Shown piece after piece: positions 6,646 through 8,786 of a stretch of DNA of 8,786 nucleotides. The stretch comes from Methanobrevibacter sp. (GTDB lineage: Archaea > Methanobacteriota > Methanobacteria > Methanobacteriales > Methanobacteriaceae). Numbering within the stretch: the stretch's first letter is position 1; every line of letters starts with the position of its first letter. The translations under genes were made by a program, and so were the position numbers. The stretch covers positions 1-8,786 of the forward strand of contig JAGCLR010000165.1 in the NCBI GenBank assembly GCA_017646885.1, given 5' to 3'. The notes under the pieces are model-generated. The model made no database searches. It was not told the DNA's origin and saw nothing but the letters and a program-made list of their open reading frames with translations.

Positions 6646-7533
6646 TTATCTCATTAGGTACTGGATATGTCTTAAGGTTGATATGATAGGAATCAATAGG
6701 AACAGGTAAATAAAGTTAGGGTTTACGTTAAAGTCAAGTAAGTTTACGATAATTGTGACTCCCATAAGCATATACAAAGTGTGGAATACATATTTTTTCT
6801 CTTCTTCGCTTGTGTATTCTTCAAGGAATCCTCTTTTGTGTGCATAATGGAACATGAATAGGAAGAACAATATAACTAAAAGTATATTCACTCCAAAGAT
6901 TACATTTGCCAAGAAGAAATGTGAATAGTTTCCAATAACTGTTGTTGTAAATGGTATGAAGCATATGCATGCCAAATAAAAGATATTTAACCATAGATAA
7001 GGCATATTCAAGCTTTTTATTTTCATAAACTCATGATGGTAGATCCAGAATGAAGCCAAGACTATGAAGCTCACAATAATCACTCCAGCTATTGGTCCGA
7101 TGGAGCCTATAAAATTTATAAATCCTGAGTAGTTGAGTATTTCCTTATCTGGCAAGACCATTCCAAAGATCAAAAGGGTCATTACTATACTGAATATACC
7201 ATCAGTAAGTCCCATTAGTCTTCCAGGGTCAATGTCAATATCCTTTTCAAATGCATCCATGAATCTTTGGTAATAGCTGAGTTTCTGGTTTGCTTTTTCA
7301 AGTTTTCTTATCTCTTTATCGATATTCTCTTCATTGATCTCTTCACTGAATCTTTTATTCCTTTTAGCATTCTCAATCTTTCCCTGAACTTTTGCAAGCT
7401 TATTTTCATCCATCTTTTTTATTTGCTGTTCAATCTCTTCCTTTAGACTTTCCAATTCCTTATACTTTTCATCAAACTCTTCATCAACATAATCTTTAGA
7501 GGGATTGTGATTTCCAATTCCTTTTTCTGCTAT
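6646..7533 (-). CDS. TMEM175-family (DUF1211) K+ channel, apparent AUA start
   Basis: This is a 295-residue protein if read from ATA at 7533. Residues 1-100 are a charged, coil-forming region. A six-helix TMEM175 unit follows, with helices near 108-127, 138-164, 178-199, 205-229, 250-267 and 272-288. Family marks are RLMGLTDGIF (105-114), a variant of the RxxxFSDxxF pore signature, then WIYHHEFMK (163-171) and LWLNIFYL...PF (180-195). Prokaryotic TMEM175 proteins are tetrameric K+-selective channels in the cytoplasmic membrane. A perfect GGAGGTGAT ribosome binding site lies three bases before ATA, and no ATG, GTG or TTG occurs in frame between the upstream stop and residue 27. The first ordinary start is TTG at 7455 (269 residues), which lacks a good binding site. 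Either AUA is used or the start codon is mutated or miscalled. The variant LTD motif leaves ion selectivity uncertain. Confidence 0.8.
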   Translation of the reverse strand: MAEKGIGNHNPSKDYVDEEFDEKYKELESLKEEIEQQIKKMDENKLAKVQGKIENAKRNKRFSEEINEENIDKEIRKLEKANQKLSYYQRFMDAFEKDIDIDPGRLMGLTDGIFSIVMTLLIFGMVLPDKEILNYSGFINFIGSIGPIAGVIIVSFIVLASFWIYHHEFMKIKSLNMPYLWLNIFYLACICFIPFTTTVIGNYSHFFLANVIFGVNILLVILFFLFMFHYAHKRGFLEEYTSEEEKKYVFHTLYMLMGVTIIVNLLDFNVNPNFIYLFLLIPIISTLRHIQYLMR

Positions 7534-7536
7534 AAA

Positions 7537-7545
7537 ATCACCTCC
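7537..7545 (-). promoter_or_regulatory. Perfect 9-base ribosome binding site before ATA
   Basis: On the minus strand GGAGGTGAT is the strongest Shine-Dalgarno sequence in the window. It is followed by TTT and then ATA GCA GAA. The coiled-coil gene has the same geometry, GTGAT then three bases then ATG. The site therefore points to position 7533 as the start. Confidence 0.8.
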
Positions 7546-7579
7546 AAGCCAATTATAATTAGTTAAAATTTTGTTTATC

Positions 7580-7592
7580 TTATTATAATAAT
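7580..7592 (-). promoter_or_regulatory. Probable TATA box of the TMEM175 gene
   Basis: On the minus strand ATTATTATAATAA lies about 50 bases upstream of the ATA at 7533. It would give a short leader of about 25 bases. It overlaps one arm of the 24-bp dyad described next. Confidence 0.35.
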
Positions 7593-7610
7593 ATTTTGGA
7601 AAATATTATT
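7587..7610. repeat. 24-bp dyad overlapping the TMEM175 promoter
   Basis: AATAATATTTT (7587-7597) and AAAATATTATT (7600-7610) are exact reverse complements separated by GG. The two-base spacer is too tight for an RNA hairpin loop, so a DNA site for a dimeric regulator is more likely. It sits at the upstream edge of the probable TATA box, where a repressor would block the basal factors. Confidence 0.6.
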
Positions 7611-7632
7611 GTTTTTTTATCCCTCTTTCGAT

Positions 7633-7672
7633 TGTTTACCGCAAAGGAACTAGTGTTAACTGCAAAGGAACT
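7633..7672. repeat. Tandem 19-bp repeat with 21-bp period
   Basis: TGTTTACCGCAAAGGAACT (7633-7651) and TGTTAACTGCAAAGGAACT (7654-7672) match at 17 of 19 positions, with GCAAAGGAACT identical. The 21-bp period is two helical turns, so both copies face the same side. The block is clearly richer in G and C than the 430-base gap around it. It lies about 40-80 bp upstream of the probable TMEM175 TATA box and about 150 bp upstream of the thermosome TATA box. Confidence 0.65.
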
Positions 7673-7820
7673 TTCAATTTTAATATATTTTTGTAACTAA
7701 ATTAAATTTGTATAATTTTGTTCATAATTTTTATAATTTTTTATAATTTTATTCAAAATTTATTATTTTTTATGTATTTTTATTTAAAATAATAATTTTC
7801 TAAAAATTCATCATAAAAAC
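7673..7820. other. AT-rich spacer, nothing recognised
   Basis: This part of the 7534-7964 gap is nearly pure A and T with repeated ATAATTTT-like stretches. I see no coding frame of useful length, RNA fold or clear site. The other parts of the gap hold the TMEM175 control region and the thermosome promoter and leader. Confidence 0.5.
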
Positions 7821-7837
7821 AAAAACTTTATATATTA
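7821..7837 (+). promoter_or_regulatory. Thermosome promoter (BRE/TATA)
   Basis: AAAAACTTTATATATTA is a strong archaeal BRE/TATA match, predicting a start near 7860 and an AT-rich leader of about 100 bases. The leader ends in the ribosome binding site GAGGTG at 7953-7958, six bases before ATG. Confidence 0.55.
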
Positions 7838-7964
7838 CTTTAAACCCATTGTTATTATAGAATAAATATTATTAAATTAGTTGAATCTATAAATGATTTA
7901 AATTAACTTATATTTATTTAATCTATCAAAAAAATTATTTATTAAAAAAATTGAGGTGTATAGA

Positions 7965-8786
<822 letters not shown>

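Noticed and set aside
7928..7952. Repeated AAAAAAATT in the thermosome leader
   Set aside because: In such AT-rich sequence two A7TT words are expected by chance, and no further structure supports a site.

Overview
The window reads as chromosomal DNA of a low-GC methanogenic archaeon, most likely Methanobrevibacter or a close relative in the Methanobacteriales. The evidence is a group II chaperonin (thermosome) gene, an archaeal-type tRNA without an encoded CCA end, TATA-box promoters, T-run terminators, very AT-rich gaps, and ribosome binding sites that match the archaeal 16S 3' end (GGAGGTGAT and pieces of it). I see no phage, transposon, CRISPR array or integration scar. Genus assignment is inference from composition and gene content.

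Layout from left to right. An AT-rich leader precedes a tRNA-Lys(CUU) gene (173-246) whose anticodon stem carries two adjacent U.U mismatches. On the minus strand follows a six-helix, K+-channel-like membrane protein with a degenerate selectivity filter (307-1134). A divergent promoter region then leads to a plus-strand fusion of two [4Fe-4S] clusters with a nitroreductase-type flavin domain (1391-2155). Next come an ABC1/UbiB-family atypical kinase (2438-4030) and, 41 bases later, a small secreted protein (4072-4533), probably one operon ending in a 12-bp hairpin plus T-run. A long coiled-coil protein with a C-terminal winged-helix-like domain follows alone (4823-6481). Convergent to it is a TMEM175-family (DUF1211) K+ channel gene on the minus strand (6646-7533). 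The window closes with the first 274 codons of a thermosome subunit (7965 to the end).

Most genes look like independent housekeeping or envelope units, and I see no obvious multi-gene defence or biosynthetic system. Two loci encode channel-like proteins, each with a charged coil on the cytoplasmic side, so potassium or membrane-potential handling is a loose theme.

The least ordinary locus is the TMEM175 gene. A perfect 9-base Shine-Dalgarno sequence sits at normal spacing before an in-frame ATA, with no ATG, GTG or TTG available there. Its promoter region holds a 24-bp dyad and a 21-bp-period tandem repeat. The tRNA mismatches and the ATA could each be real biology or consensus errors in the assembly, so read-level support matters for both.
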